From positions 1 to 64,000 of the forward strand of contig WMBV01000011.1 of NCBI GenBank assembly GCA_017745595.1: a stretch of 64,000 nt of DNA, given 5' to 3'. Shown piece after piece: positions 42,597-50,839 of this stretch. Under the pieces are notes generated by a model that saw only the letters and a program-made list of their open reading frames with translations, made no database searches and had not been told where the DNA came from. The stretch comes from Bordetella petrii (lineage in GTDB: Bacteria; Pseudomonadota; Gammaproteobacteria; Burkholderiales; Burkholderiaceae_B). The stretch's first letter is position 1, and each line of letters starts with the position of its first letter. The position numbers and the translations under genes are program-made.

Positions 42597-42796
42597 CGTG
42601 TCTCCGTTTTCGTGAAGGAGGATCTTGGTACCCACGTTGGCAGACTCTCCGTCGACGCGGGCTAAGGCCTATAGCGATTTTAAGTCGATTTTCTCAAAAA
42701 AGAACATTATGTAACTATAATTCGCATGCTGAAGGCGGGCCATTGCCAAACGCCTACCCGACGCTGAACTTGATATTTCCTTTGGAGGATAAGGGT

Positions 42797-45406
42797 ATGG
42801 CGACTGAAGCTGAAGCGCTGGCAAGTATTCTCGCGTGGTCTGCTGACAGCCCTAATTGGCAACGAGATGCACTACGTCGCCTTATCGTACAAATGCCTCC
42901 ATTGGAGTCAGACGAAATCGACGAGTTGATTGCTATCTGCAAAGGAGAAAAACCGCCAGCGCCTCTGGAGGCAGTGCATCTTCTCGATCCCAACCACACC
43001 CATGGCGAAGTTTTCCTACGTCAAGTCCATAGCGTGCAATACGTCAATGCATTAGCGTCTGACCAACGGCTGACATTTCACCGCATTGGTTTAACCATCA
43101 TCTATGGAGACAACGGATCGGGTAAATCCGGCTACGCGCGTATTCTGAAGAAAGCTTGTCGGGCACGCCTTCCCAACCGTGGCGACGAAATCATGCCTGA
43201 CATATACGACGCGGAGCCAGGTATACCAAGCGCCACGATCGAATATGTAATCGGAGGACAGAACAGGACATGTACATGGCAGCATGGACAGGCAAGCGAT
43301 AGTGCACTGTCTACTGTAAGTGTTTTCGATTCCCGCACGGCCAACATCCACGTCAATGAGACGAACGACGTGGCGTATACACCTTTCCCACTCAAACTGC
43401 TTGGCACTCTGGCTCAGTTATGTCAGTCAGTCAAAGGAAAATTGAATGATGAAATCAGTCAGATAGAGGCCCAGACGCCACAAGTAATCCATACACCGGC
43501 TTGGAGCCAGAACACCGCTGTTGGAAAATTGATGAATCAGCTTGGCGCTAAAAGCGACCCGGCTGCAGTCGAAACGCTTGCCACACTTACGCGAGCAGAT
43601 CAAGATCGACTAACTCAGATCACAGCAGACCTCGCTGACGATCCTACTCGCGCGGCTCGGCAGTTATCTACCTTAAAAACGAAGGTTGAGGGATATGTCA
43701 CTAGTCTCAATCTGTTATTTTCCGCTGTCAGCGACGATAACGTAGCCAATTTGCGTTCCCTCGCAGCTGGCGCCGAAGCTGCACGTCGAGCCGCAGAAAC
43801 CGCCTCCAGCGCACTTTTCCGCAATGAACCCCTTCCTCAAATCGGATCGGAGGTATGGCAGGCGCTATGGGAAAGCGCACGCGCCTTTTCCGATGAAGAG
43901 GCCTACGTTGGCCAGCAGTTTCCGGTCACGGCTGCAAGCAGTGTCTGTGTTCTTTGTCAGCAGGAGCTAACACCTATTGCCGCTGACCGCCTCAACCGAT
44001 TTGAGAACTTTGTCCGAGACGATAGCCAGCAGCGTGCCGACGCAACGCGTCAAGCTTACGATGCAGCACTGGCAACGTTCAAAAATCAGACACTGTCGTT
44101 GGGTCACTTGAAGAACATCGTAGAAACCGTCCGTGATGAGCTCCGGCAAGATGCACTGGCTGCGCAGATCAGAGATGCGACTCTCCGGACCCTGTGGCGC
44201 CACCGTCAAATCAAGCGGCTGCACGCGAATCTTGAAGCCACAATTAGCTCACCCGTCGGCATCTATCCCGGACAGGCTCTGGTCGAACAGATTGCAAGTA
44301 TCGAAGCGCGGGCAACAGCTCTTGCTGCTGAAGCAGGTTCCCCCGCCAGAGCCGCACTCCTGGCCGAAAAAGCGGAGCTCGCTGATCGTCAACGGTTGAC
44401 TGGAATTAAGGCCGATGTGGTGGCCGAGATTGAACGGCGAAAGCGTATCGCTCAACTTGAAGTGGCTCAACGAGACACATCTACCAAACGCATCACCACG
44501 AAGAGTACAGAAATAGCTCAAGCATTGGTCACTGACGCACTCCGAACACAGTTCGCGCAAGAGATCGCCAATTTTGACATTGCAGGCCTCGCAGTGGAGT
44601 TGAAACAGCAAACTAGTGCGCAAGGGGTCCCCCGTTTCAAGGTTGCACTCACTAGGAAACCCGACGCTCCGGTGGGACAAGTTCTGAGCGAAGGAGAGCA
44701 TCGTTGTGTTGCCTTGGCGGCATTCATGGCGGAACTTGCAACGCTTGGGAACAAATCTGGCATCGTTTTCGATGATCCAATGTCATCCCTTGACCACATG
44801 CATCGAGAAGCCGTAGCCCAGCGCCTTGTTGCAGAGGCAGCGCACCGCCAGGTCATCGTTTTCACTCATGATCTTGCCTTTTTATTCGAACTGGAACGGG
44901 CTGCGGCCGAACTTCAACCCAAGCCCCACGTAGCGATTAGCTCGATCAACCGAGGTGCGGATAAAGCCGGCTTTTGCCGTAACGAGGCGCCCTTCAAAGC
45001 CCGCCGTGTCAATGACATCGCGGCAAGTCTTACCAGACAGTTGGAGAATGAACGCTTTCATTTCGAGCAGGGTGATCCTGACGAATGGCGTAAAACAGTC
45101 AAATCTATTGGTAGTTCCTTACGCGACACCTGGGAAATTGCGGTGGAGGAAGCGGTGGCGCATGTGATCCGTCGTCTTTCCAACAAGGTGGAAACGCCGG
45201 GCCTAGTGAAGCTAACTGCCATTACCGTTGCCGATTGCGAAGCAATGAGAGATAGCTACGGTCGCTGTTCGGAGCTGCTACACAGCGCAGCGCGAGACTT
45301 GAATCGCCCATTGCCACGACCGGAGACGCTATCAACTGAAATTGCTGCATTGGCTGCGTGGGCCCAAGATCTTCGTGACCGACAAAATGCAGCGAAACTG
45401 CAATAA
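42797..45406 (+). CDS. Rad50/PrrC-like ATPase with zinc hook, candidate RloC-type anticodon nuclease
   Basis: An 869-residue ABC/SMC-type ATPase. Walker A is GDNGSGKS at 104-111, the signature motif LSEGEHR at 630-636, Walker B IVFDD at 656-660 and the H-loop His691. Between the halves are coiled-coil helices with CVLC at 384-387, like a Rad50 zinc hook. The C-terminal 130 residues carry R776-xxx-E780 and His829, resembling the Arg-Glu-His triad of PrrC/RloC anticodon nucleases, although the Glu-His distance is longer than in E. coli PrrC. ATG 42797 follows GGAGGATAAGGGT. Probable role: ATP-controlled tRNA cleavage in phage defence. A non-nucleolytic ATPase is the alternative. Confidence 0.65.
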   Translation: MATEAEALASILAWSADSPNWQRDALRRLIVQMPPLESDEIDELIAICKGEKPPAPLEAVHLLDPNHTHGEVFLRQVHSVQYVNALASDQRLTFHRIGLTIIYGDNGSGKSGYARILKKACRARLPNRGDEIMPDIYDAEPGIPSATIEYVIGGQNRTCTWQHGQASDSALSTVSVFDSRTANIHVNETNDVAYTPFPLKLLGTLAQLCQSVKGKLNDEISQIEAQTPQVIHTPAWSQNTAVGKLMNQLGAKSDPAAVETLATLTRADQDRLTQITADLADDPTRAARQLSTLKTKVEGYVTSLNLLFSAVSDDNVANLRSLAAGAEAARRAAETASSALFRNEPLPQIGSEVWQALWESARAFSDEEAYVGQQFPVTAASSVCVLCQQELTPIAADRLNRFENFVRDDSQQRADATRQAYDAALATFKNQTLSLGHLKNIVETVRDELRQDALAAQIRDATLRTLWRHRQIKRLHANLEATISSPVGIYPGQALVEQIASIEARATALAAEAGSPARAALLAEKAELADRQRLTGIKADVVAEIERRKRIAQLEVAQRDTSTKRITTKSTEIAQALVTDALRTQFAQEIANFDIAGLAVELKQQTSAQGVPRFKVALTRKPDAPVGQVLSEGEHRCVALAAFMAELATLGNKSGIVFDDPMSSLDHMHREAVAQRLVAEAAHRQVIVFTHDLAFLFELERAAAELQPKPHVAISSINRGADKAGFCRNEAPFKARRVNDIAASLTRQLENERFHFEQGDPDEWRKTVKSIGSSLRDTWEIAVEEAVAHVIRRLSNKVETPGLVKLTAITVADCEAMRDSYGRCSELLHSAARDLNRPLPRPETLSTEIAALAAWAQDLRDRQNAAKLQ

Positions 45407-45460
45407 TTAACGACGGCTGTTAGTCGACCTTTTGTGGCATTTAAACAACGACATAGTCGA

Positions 45461-45481
45461 GGGTCCCCTAAAGGGTCCCCT
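45461..45481. repeat. 9-bp direct repeat, period 12
   Basis: GGGTCCCCT occurs twice, 12 bases apart, in the region where the mobile element seems to end. Could be part of a recombinase-binding region; not proven. Confidence 0.5.
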
Positions 45482-45587
45482 GGAGCTTAATGAATCGCTG
45501 AGAGCCAGAAAAGACGCGGCTTTCCGATGATTGTTTGATTCAGCCCCAGCCACCAGAATTTGTTCCAAGGAACGCCATAGTAGTCCT

Positions 45588-45622
45588 AAGCCCTAAGTGG
45601 AACAGCCACTTAGGGCTTTTTT
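45588..45622 (+). terminator. strong rho-independent terminator
   Basis: Stem AAGCCCTAAGTGG (45588-45600), 5-nt loop, CCACTTAGGGCTT (45606-45618), then four more T. Perfect 13-bp stem. It lies 180 bases beyond the ATPase stop; the AA before the left arm also gives a short T run on the minus strand. Confidence 0.85.
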
Positions 45623-45815
45623 GCGTCCAGTGACTGCCAACGGGATCTAGGTAGTTCAGGACCTTGGGGGTAAAAATGGCGCGCGTTAGACCAGGCGCTA
45701 GCAGGCTTACGACCCGCTCTCAGCACAGTGTTTCGCCCAAACCCGCTTGACTATCCGTGCGCAGGATGTCATTGGGTCGAAGTGCTACCGACTTGGATCA
45801 CCTCATGCAAAAGAT

Positions 45816-46715
45816 TCAGGCAGGCGATTGAAACAAGGGATTGCCCGGAACAGCTACCCTGACACGATACAGGGATGTGGAGGCGGTGACATACAGGGTC
45901 TTGAAATCGTCATCTCCCCAGGCGAAGTTTGCAGTTTTTTCCGGTATGACGATCGCACCGAGACAATGCGCCTCCCGATCAAATACTTGGATGCCCTCAC
46001 CGCCCGTGCAAAACAGTGTCCCAGCGGAATCAATTTTCATCCCGTCAGGCACGCTGGGTCCGTCACCTTTGAACTCAGCCCAGATTTCGCCACCACTTGT
46101 TCCACCTGCATCGTCCAGGGCCCAGCGCCGAATATGGCGACGCAGTGTATCGTTGACATATAGATATCGCTCTTGCTCATCAAGGCAAAGGCCGTTGGGT
46201 TGCTCGAAGTCATCTGCTATCACAGTCAGATCACCATCCGACGCTATCCGATACACTCCCTGCCATGGAATTTCCTGCTCGCGTTTGATACCCACGAGTT
46301 CGTGCGTTCTTCCATAGTTCGGATCACTAAAATAGATTCGGCCTGTGCTATCGACCACAACATCATTGGGACTGTTCAGCTCGCGCTCTCCATAATGAGA
46401 GGCGAGTACAGTCATAGTTCCATCGGCCTCCGCCCTGACTAGTCTGCTGCTTGCATGTTCGCACGAGATTAGCCTGCCTCGGCGGTCGAAAGTATTGCCA
46501 TTGGCCATATTTGAGGGTTCGCGCAGCACACTAATGCCTGATCGCCGATTCCATTGCAGAAGTCGGTTCGCCGGAATATCACTGAAAACGAGAGAGTTAG
46601 TAGAGACGTTCCAGGCAGGACCTTCGACAAAGGCGAACCCACCCGCAAGCCGTTGCACCTGTAGCCCTGAACCCACTAGGCTCTTGAAGCGGGCGTCATA
46701 AAGGATCTCGCTCAA
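45816..46715 (-). CDS. SMP-30/gluconolactonase-family lactonase
   Basis: A 299-residue six-bladed beta-propeller of the SMP-30 family: FVEGPAWN early (metal-ligand Glu), NSPNDVVVDSTGRIYFSDP (Asn and Asp ligands) and VPDGMKIDSAGTLFCTGG later. Such enzymes hydrolyse sugar-acid or similar lactones with a divalent metal. TTG 46715 is preferred: GGAGG lies seven bases upstream and it leaves 22 bases after the hydrolase stop; longer frames run into that gene. Last gene of the minus-strand catabolic operon. Confidence 0.85.
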   Translation of the reverse strand: MSEILYDARFKSLVGSGLQVQRLAGGFAFVEGPAWNVSTNSLVFSDIPANRLLQWNRRSGISVLREPSNMANGNTFDRRGRLISCEHASSRLVRAEADGTMTVLASHYGERELNSPNDVVVDSTGRIYFSDPNYGRTHELVGIKREQEIPWQGVYRIASDGDLTVIADDFEQPNGLCLDEQERYLYVNDTLRRHIRRWALDDAGGTSGGEIWAEFKGDGPSVPDGMKIDSAGTLFCTGGEGIQVFDREAHCLGAIVIPEKTANFAWGDDDFKTLYVTASTSLYRVRVAVPGNPLFQSPA

Positions 46716-46737
46716 AGCATCACCTCCATGTAGCTGG

Positions 46738-47580
46738 TTATTCAAAACACGAAAACCCTTCATGGATCGCAGCAAAAGCCAACGCCATCTGCGCACAAGC
46801 CGCTGGCTCAAGCGACATAATTGTGTGCGTCGAATAGTGCATACGGACCAATTTGAATTGGGGCACCTTGTCGATGAGCAACTGCATCTGCTCGTCATCT
46901 GCCACTTTCGCATTAGCCGGATAGATGCCTAGCATTGGAGCCTGAATGCCGGGCAATGCATCTCTCAAATCCACTATTTCTGCAAGCTCTGACAAGGCGA
47001 TCATCGCCTCAACGGAAGATTTTCCAATCTCCTCAGCATAGAACTCCAGCAGTCCCTTGTCTGTCCCCGGTGGAAAACGCAGATCGCTGTTGGCAGCGGC
47101 CGCCCAGGCCCTCGGTCCCATCTTTCGAAGCGCTTCCTGCCACGACGCATGGCCGAACGAGAACGTATCCGTAACGTACTTATTGTGCCAAACGCCGGAG
47201 GCGACGCACGTCAACGTGCGCACCCGCTCGGGATGGTGGGAAGCCAAACCCATTCCAATCATTCCACCCAGTGATTCGCCACAATAGTGCGCACTGTCAA
47301 TACCCAGGTGATCCAGCAGATCAACCAGATCGCCAAGAAAATTTTCAACTGAATAACCAGTTTTGGGATCGAAATCCAATGGCGACTGACCCAGCCCTCG
47401 GAGATCCGGGCGAACGACCTTGAAATGACGCGCCAGATACGGCACCCAGTTGTACCAGAACCTCCCTGAACGCGAATAGCCGTGTTGCAGTATCAGATAG
47501 GGGCGATTCTTCCAGGGGTCAGTGTAGTCATCTACGCAATAGTACAAGGTTGGTTTATTAGGTCTTTGCAGAAAAGGCAT
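46738..47580 (-). CDS. alpha/beta hydrolase
   Basis: A 280-residue serine hydrolase: oxyanion region LILQHGYSRSGRFW, nucleophile elbow CGESLGGMIG with Ser near residue 103, catalytic His in MHYSTHTIMS near the end. Resembles 3-oxoadipate enol-lactonases and ring-cleavage product hydrolases. Located between the Bug receptor and the lactonase, 17 bases after the former, so it probably acts on an intermediate of the same pathway. Confidence 0.85.
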   Translation of the reverse strand: MPFLQRPNKPTLYYCVDDYTDPWKNRPYLILQHGYSRSGRFWYNWVPYLARHFKVVRPDLRGLGQSPLDFDPKTGYSVENFLGDLVDLLDHLGIDSAHYCGESLGGMIGMGLASHHPERVRTLTCVASGVWHNKYVTDTFSFGHASWQEALRKMGPRAWAAAANSDLRFPPGTDKGLLEFYAEEIGKSSVEAMIALSELAEIVDLRDALPGIQAPMLGIYPANAKVADDEQMQLLIDKVPQFKLVRMHYSTHTIMSLEPAACAQMALAFAAIHEGFSCFE

Positions 47581-47597
47581 GTTTTTATTCCTTTCAC

Positions 47598-48560
47598 TTA
47601 TTCAGGCTTGACGCCGGCACGTTCTGCCAAGCCAGCCCATTTGTCGATCTCACTAGAGATGAACCCTTCAAACTCGTCTCCGATCATCAAGCGAGGCTGC
47701 ACGCCCAGACGCATAATCGCGTCGCGAAAATCTTGTTTCTCGCCCACATGAGTCATGGCTTTTGCCAAGTCATTCAGAATGTTGGCTGGCGTGTTGGCCG
47801 GCGCAAGAATCCCGTACCAAGCGAGAGCCTCAAAACCCGGGATCGTGTCTCCGATCAATGGCACTCCTGGAAGCAGATCTTCAGCGCCTTTTCCGGTCAA
47901 GCCAGCGGCTATCAATTCCCCCGACTGAATGAACGGAATCGAAGAGGTCACATTGTTGACGATGAAATCAACCTGACCCGCCAGCAGCGCCTGCGTCGCG
48001 GGCGCGGCGCCCTTGTAGCTGACTTGTTGAAAGCGAATCCCGAAATGATCAGCGAGCATCTGGACTGCCAGATGGTTGGCCGTTCCGGTACCTGGCGTGC
48101 CGTAGAACATCGGTTTTCCGCGTTGCTTGGCGAGTTGCGCCAAGTCTTTCACGGTCTTGATTCCCAGATCAGGACGAGCCACTAGAACATACGGAGCGGT
48201 TCCAATCATGGCGACCGCTTCGAAGTCCTTTAACGGATCAAACGGAAGGTTAGCGATGGTGCTGGGTAGAATCGCATGGCTATTGGCCACGAGAAGCAGC
48301 GTATACCCATCAGGGGCCGACTTTGCGACATATGCAGAACCGATAATGTTTGCCGCGCCCGCCTTATTCTCCACAACAAACGGCTGCCCCATCTCGCTTT
48401 GAAGATATTTGGCCAACGTCCTAGCCAGTAAATCTGTCGGCCCTCCAGGTGAAAACGGAACTACGATTTTTACAGCGTGATCGGGGTAACTTGCAGCATA
48501 CCCGCGCATTGGAGCAACCAGAAAACACAACATGCTCAAGATGCTTAGTAGTACCTTCAT
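47598..48560 (-). CDS. Bug/TctC family periplasmic solute receptor
   Basis: A 320-residue binding protein: signal peptide (MKVLLSILSMLCFLVAPMRG), then VKIVVPFSPGGPTDLLARTL, the ligand loop of Bug proteins, and VENKAGAANIIGSAYVAKS. Bug receptors serve tripartite tricarboxylate transporters and typically bind carboxylates such as organic or amino acids. No TctA or TctB permease is in the window. Confidence 0.92.
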   Translation of the reverse strand: MKVLLSILSMLCFLVAPMRGYAASYPDHAVKIVVPFSPGGPTDLLARTLAKYLQSEMGQPFVVENKAGAANIIGSAYVAKSAPDGYTLLLVANSHAILPSTIANLPFDPLKDFEAVAMIGTAPYVLVARPDLGIKTVKDLAQLAKQRGKPMFYGTPGTGTANHLAVQMLADHFGIRFQQVSYKGAAPATQALLAGQVDFIVNNVTSSIPFIQSGELIAAGLTGKGAEDLLPGVPLIGDTIPGFEALAWYGILAPANTPANILNDLAKAMTHVGEKQDFRDAIMRLGVQPRLMIGDEFEGFISSEIDKWAGLAERAGVKPE

Positions 48561-48664
48561 GTCGCCTCCTTCATAGGAGTCTTATTGCATGACTCCGAGA
48601 TTGCAGCATCAATCAAGGTCCGAGTCGGACAGGCGTCCCAGGTTTCTGGGCCAGCACCTTCTAT

Positions 48665-49663
48665 CTAGCAGACATCTTTTATGGACGGTGCCGGCACATT
48701 GGAAATGCGCTCAAGCTTTTGTAATGACCGCACCGACTTTGGTCGGTCTATGTCAGGGAATATTGACGGCCATGCCGTATAGCTGACTTCGCCCACATAA
48801 ATATCCCCACGTGAGTCCACCGCAACACCATGCGGCGCTATAAATGCACCTGGGCGGGTACCAGCCCCACCACGGGCTCCAAGCCGGGCCAATACCTTGC
48901 CTTCGCTGTCAAGGATGCTAAGACGAGGGCCGATGTTAGGGTGCCGTAGATTTACGGACATGAAAGGCCCTAACTCGCCCACGATAAACAACGGACGGGT
49001 GCCCTTGCAGCAGCAAAACAGGCCGCAGGGACGATGTGTGTCATGCCATTGCGTCTCAAAACGCCCGTTACCGTCGAACACCTGAATGCGATGGTTTTCA
49101 CGGTCTGCTACGTACACCCAGCCCTCGCTGTCGGTCACTATGTTATGTACGATATTGAATTGCCCCGGGCCAGTTCCTGGCTCGCCCCATGACAGCAGAA
49201 GCTTTCCATCAGGCGAGTATTTATGCACTCGCGCATTGCCGTATCCGTCCGATACGTAAATGTCTCCATTCGGTGCCATCGCTGTATGGGTGCACCGATG
49301 AAATGGCTGGCCGCTCATATAGGCAGCAGGCGTTCCTGGTGTGCCAATTTCCAGTAGTACCCGGCCATCCTTATTGCACTTGCGCACAAAGTGGCCGCCA
49401 TCGTCAGTGAGATACAGGTGATCGTTGCTGTCGATATGAATGCCGTGCGCACGAGGATAATCGCCTTCCCCCCAAGATCTGACGAAGTTCCCGTCGCGGT
49501 CGAACACGATCATGGGATGTTCGCCCCGGTTAAAGACATAAACATGATCCTGGCTGTCGACGGCAACACCCCCGACCTCCTTTAGATCCCAGCCAGGTGG
49601 AAGCTGCCCCCAGCCCTCGATCACACGGTAGCGATAATCGCCCTCGCCCAAGACTGCTGTCAT
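48665..49663 (-). CDS. NHL-repeat beta-propeller protein (PAL-like)
   Basis: A 332-residue protein built of NHL repeats, e.g. VDSQDHVYVFNRGEHPMIVF, HIDSNDHLYLTDDGGHFVRK and GWVYVADRENHRIQVF. It resembles the lyase domain of peptidyl-alpha-hydroxyglycine alpha-amidating lyase and related bacterial propellers. No signal peptide is visible, so it is probably cytoplasmic. First gene of the minus-strand operon; it shares the operator region 49720-49735 with the divergent dehydrogenase. Enzymatic role unknown. Confidence 0.82.
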   Translation of the reverse strand: MTAVLGEGDYRYRVIEGWGQLPPGWDLKEVGGVAVDSQDHVYVFNRGEHPMIVFDRDGNFVRSWGEGDYPRAHGIHIDSNDHLYLTDDGGHFVRKCNKDGRVLLEIGTPGTPAAYMSGQPFHRCTHTAMAPNGDIYVSDGYGNARVHKYSPDGKLLLSWGEPGTGPGQFNIVHNIVTDSEGWVYVADRENHRIQVFDGNGRFETQWHDTHRPCGLFCCCKGTRPLFIVGELGPFMSVNLRHPNIGPRLSILDSEGKVLARLGARGGAGTRPGAFIAPHGVAVDSRGDIYVGEVSYTAWPSIFPDIDRPKSVRSLQKLERISNVPAPSIKDVC

Positions 49664-49712
49664 GCCGGCTCTCTTTATTTCAATTGCGTTGACAAGAAAT
49701 CTGCAGCCCGCT

Positions 49713-49742
49713 TTGTTTTCGCAACCTTAGTTGCGATATAAT
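49713..49742 (+). promoter_or_regulatory. promoter with palindromic operator, probably IclR-controlled
   Basis: TTGTTT (49713-49718), 18 nt, TATAAT (49737-49742), with the palindrome CGCAAC-CTTA-GTTGCG (49720-49735) exactly filling the spacer. This placement suits a repressor. The core GCAAC-N4-GTTGC recurs before the second Bug gene. Confidence 0.65.
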
Positions 49743-49822
49743 TTTAGCCAGACGATACGCGTTGTCAACCCCGAGCAGTCACCGCAGATGTGGCTGCAAG
49801 AAATCACCGAAAGGAGACAAAC

Positions 49823-50794
49823 GTGCATGTATTCATGGCGGGACGCCTACCCCAGGCGGCATTCGACAGGCTTGAGCGTGAAAACATGACAATGACCGTC
49901 ATAGACGCGCCCAATGCACAAACAATGGCGGAAGGACTGATCGGCGCCGACATACTTCTGCTGCGTGCCACACCTGTTCTCACGGCCGAACACATCCGTG
50001 CGGCGTCTCGCCTCAAGGTCGTGTCCCGCTACGGTGTCGGATACGATAACGTTGACCTTCCTGCACTGACCTCGGCGGGAATACCGCTTATGGTCGTGGG
50101 CAACACCAATAGCACGTCAGTTGCAGAAGGCGCATTTTCGCTGCTACTCGCGGCTGCACGACATACCTTGGCATACGATCAGGCGGTTCGCTTAGGCAAC
50201 TGGAAAATACGCGATAGCTTCGCAGCCACCGAGGTCTCGGGAAAGCGTCTGTTGATCATAGGCTTTGGAAGAATCGGCCGGAAAATGGCTCAATTGGCCC
50301 AAGGTTTCGATATGCAGGTCGCTATCTATGATCCCCATGTTTCGGCTCAAGACGTGCTGACAGCAGGATTCGAGTCTGAAGCCGATCTAGACCATGCTTT
50401 AGCCCGAGCCGATTTCATCAGCCTGCATTTGGGACTCTCTTCATCGACGTCCGGGATGCTCAACGCTGCGCGTCTGAGTCATCTCAAATCGAACGCGATC
50501 ATTGTGAATACGTCTCGCGGCGGCTTGATTGATGAACATGCCCTGGCTATGGCCTTAAATTCGGGCGCCATCAGAGCGGCAGGCATCGACGTATTTGCGA
50601 TGGAACCGGTAAACGACAAACATGTGCTGTTCAACACGCCAAATGTTGTACTGAGTCCCCACGCAGCTGGCCTGACTCGAGAAGCTGCCGACCGTATGGC
50701 AGTAGCAACTGTTGAAAATGCGTTGGCGGCCGTTATGGGCACCGCTAACAGATCACTGGTGGTGAATCCCGAAGTCCTGAATGTGAAATTCTGA
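49823..50794 (+). CDS. D-2-hydroxyacid dehydrogenase
   Basis: A 323-residue NAD(P)-dependent dehydrogenase of the D-isomer 2-hydroxyacid family. Rossmann motif GFGRIGRKMAQLA, catalytic Arg in NTSRGGLIDEHAL, Glu in VFAMEPV and His in LSPHAAG are all present. GTG 49823 is chosen because AAGGAG lies six bases upstream. Related to phosphoglycerate and hydroxypyruvate dehydrogenases. Single plus-strand gene in the catabolic region, divergent from the NHL gene. Confidence 0.9.
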   Translation: MHVFMAGRLPQAAFDRLERENMTMTVIDAPNAQTMAEGLIGADILLLRATPVLTAEHIRAASRLKVVSRYGVGYDNVDLPALTSAGIPLMVVGNTNSTSVAEGAFSLLLAAARHTLAYDQAVRLGNWKIRDSFAATEVSGKRLLIIGFGRIGRKMAQLAQGFDMQVAIYDPHVSAQDVLTAGFESEADLDHALARADFISLHLGLSSSTSGMLNAARLSHLKSNAIIVNTSRGGLIDEHALAMALNSGAIRAAGIDVFAMEPVNDKHVLFNTPNVVLSPHAAGLTREAADRMAVATVENALAAVMGTANRSLVVNPEVLNVKF

Positions 50795-50839
50795 TCACAG
50801 GCCTATCTTGGCGCAGGGAATATCGGCGTAATCGCCGGG

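Larger units (their letters stand above)
45407..45815. other. intergenic junction at the right side of the element
   Basis: No gene. It holds a direct repeat GGGTCCCCT (45461-45469 and 45473-45481) and the terminator at 45588. To the left are conjugation and cargo genes, to the right ordinary catabolic genes, so an attachment site may lie here. No tRNA gene is visible. Confidence 0.45.

Noticed and set aside
45530-45560. tRNA- or tmRNA-like 3' end (CCACCA preceded by TTGATTC)
   Set aside because: No matching cloverleaf or acceptor strand is visible upstream.
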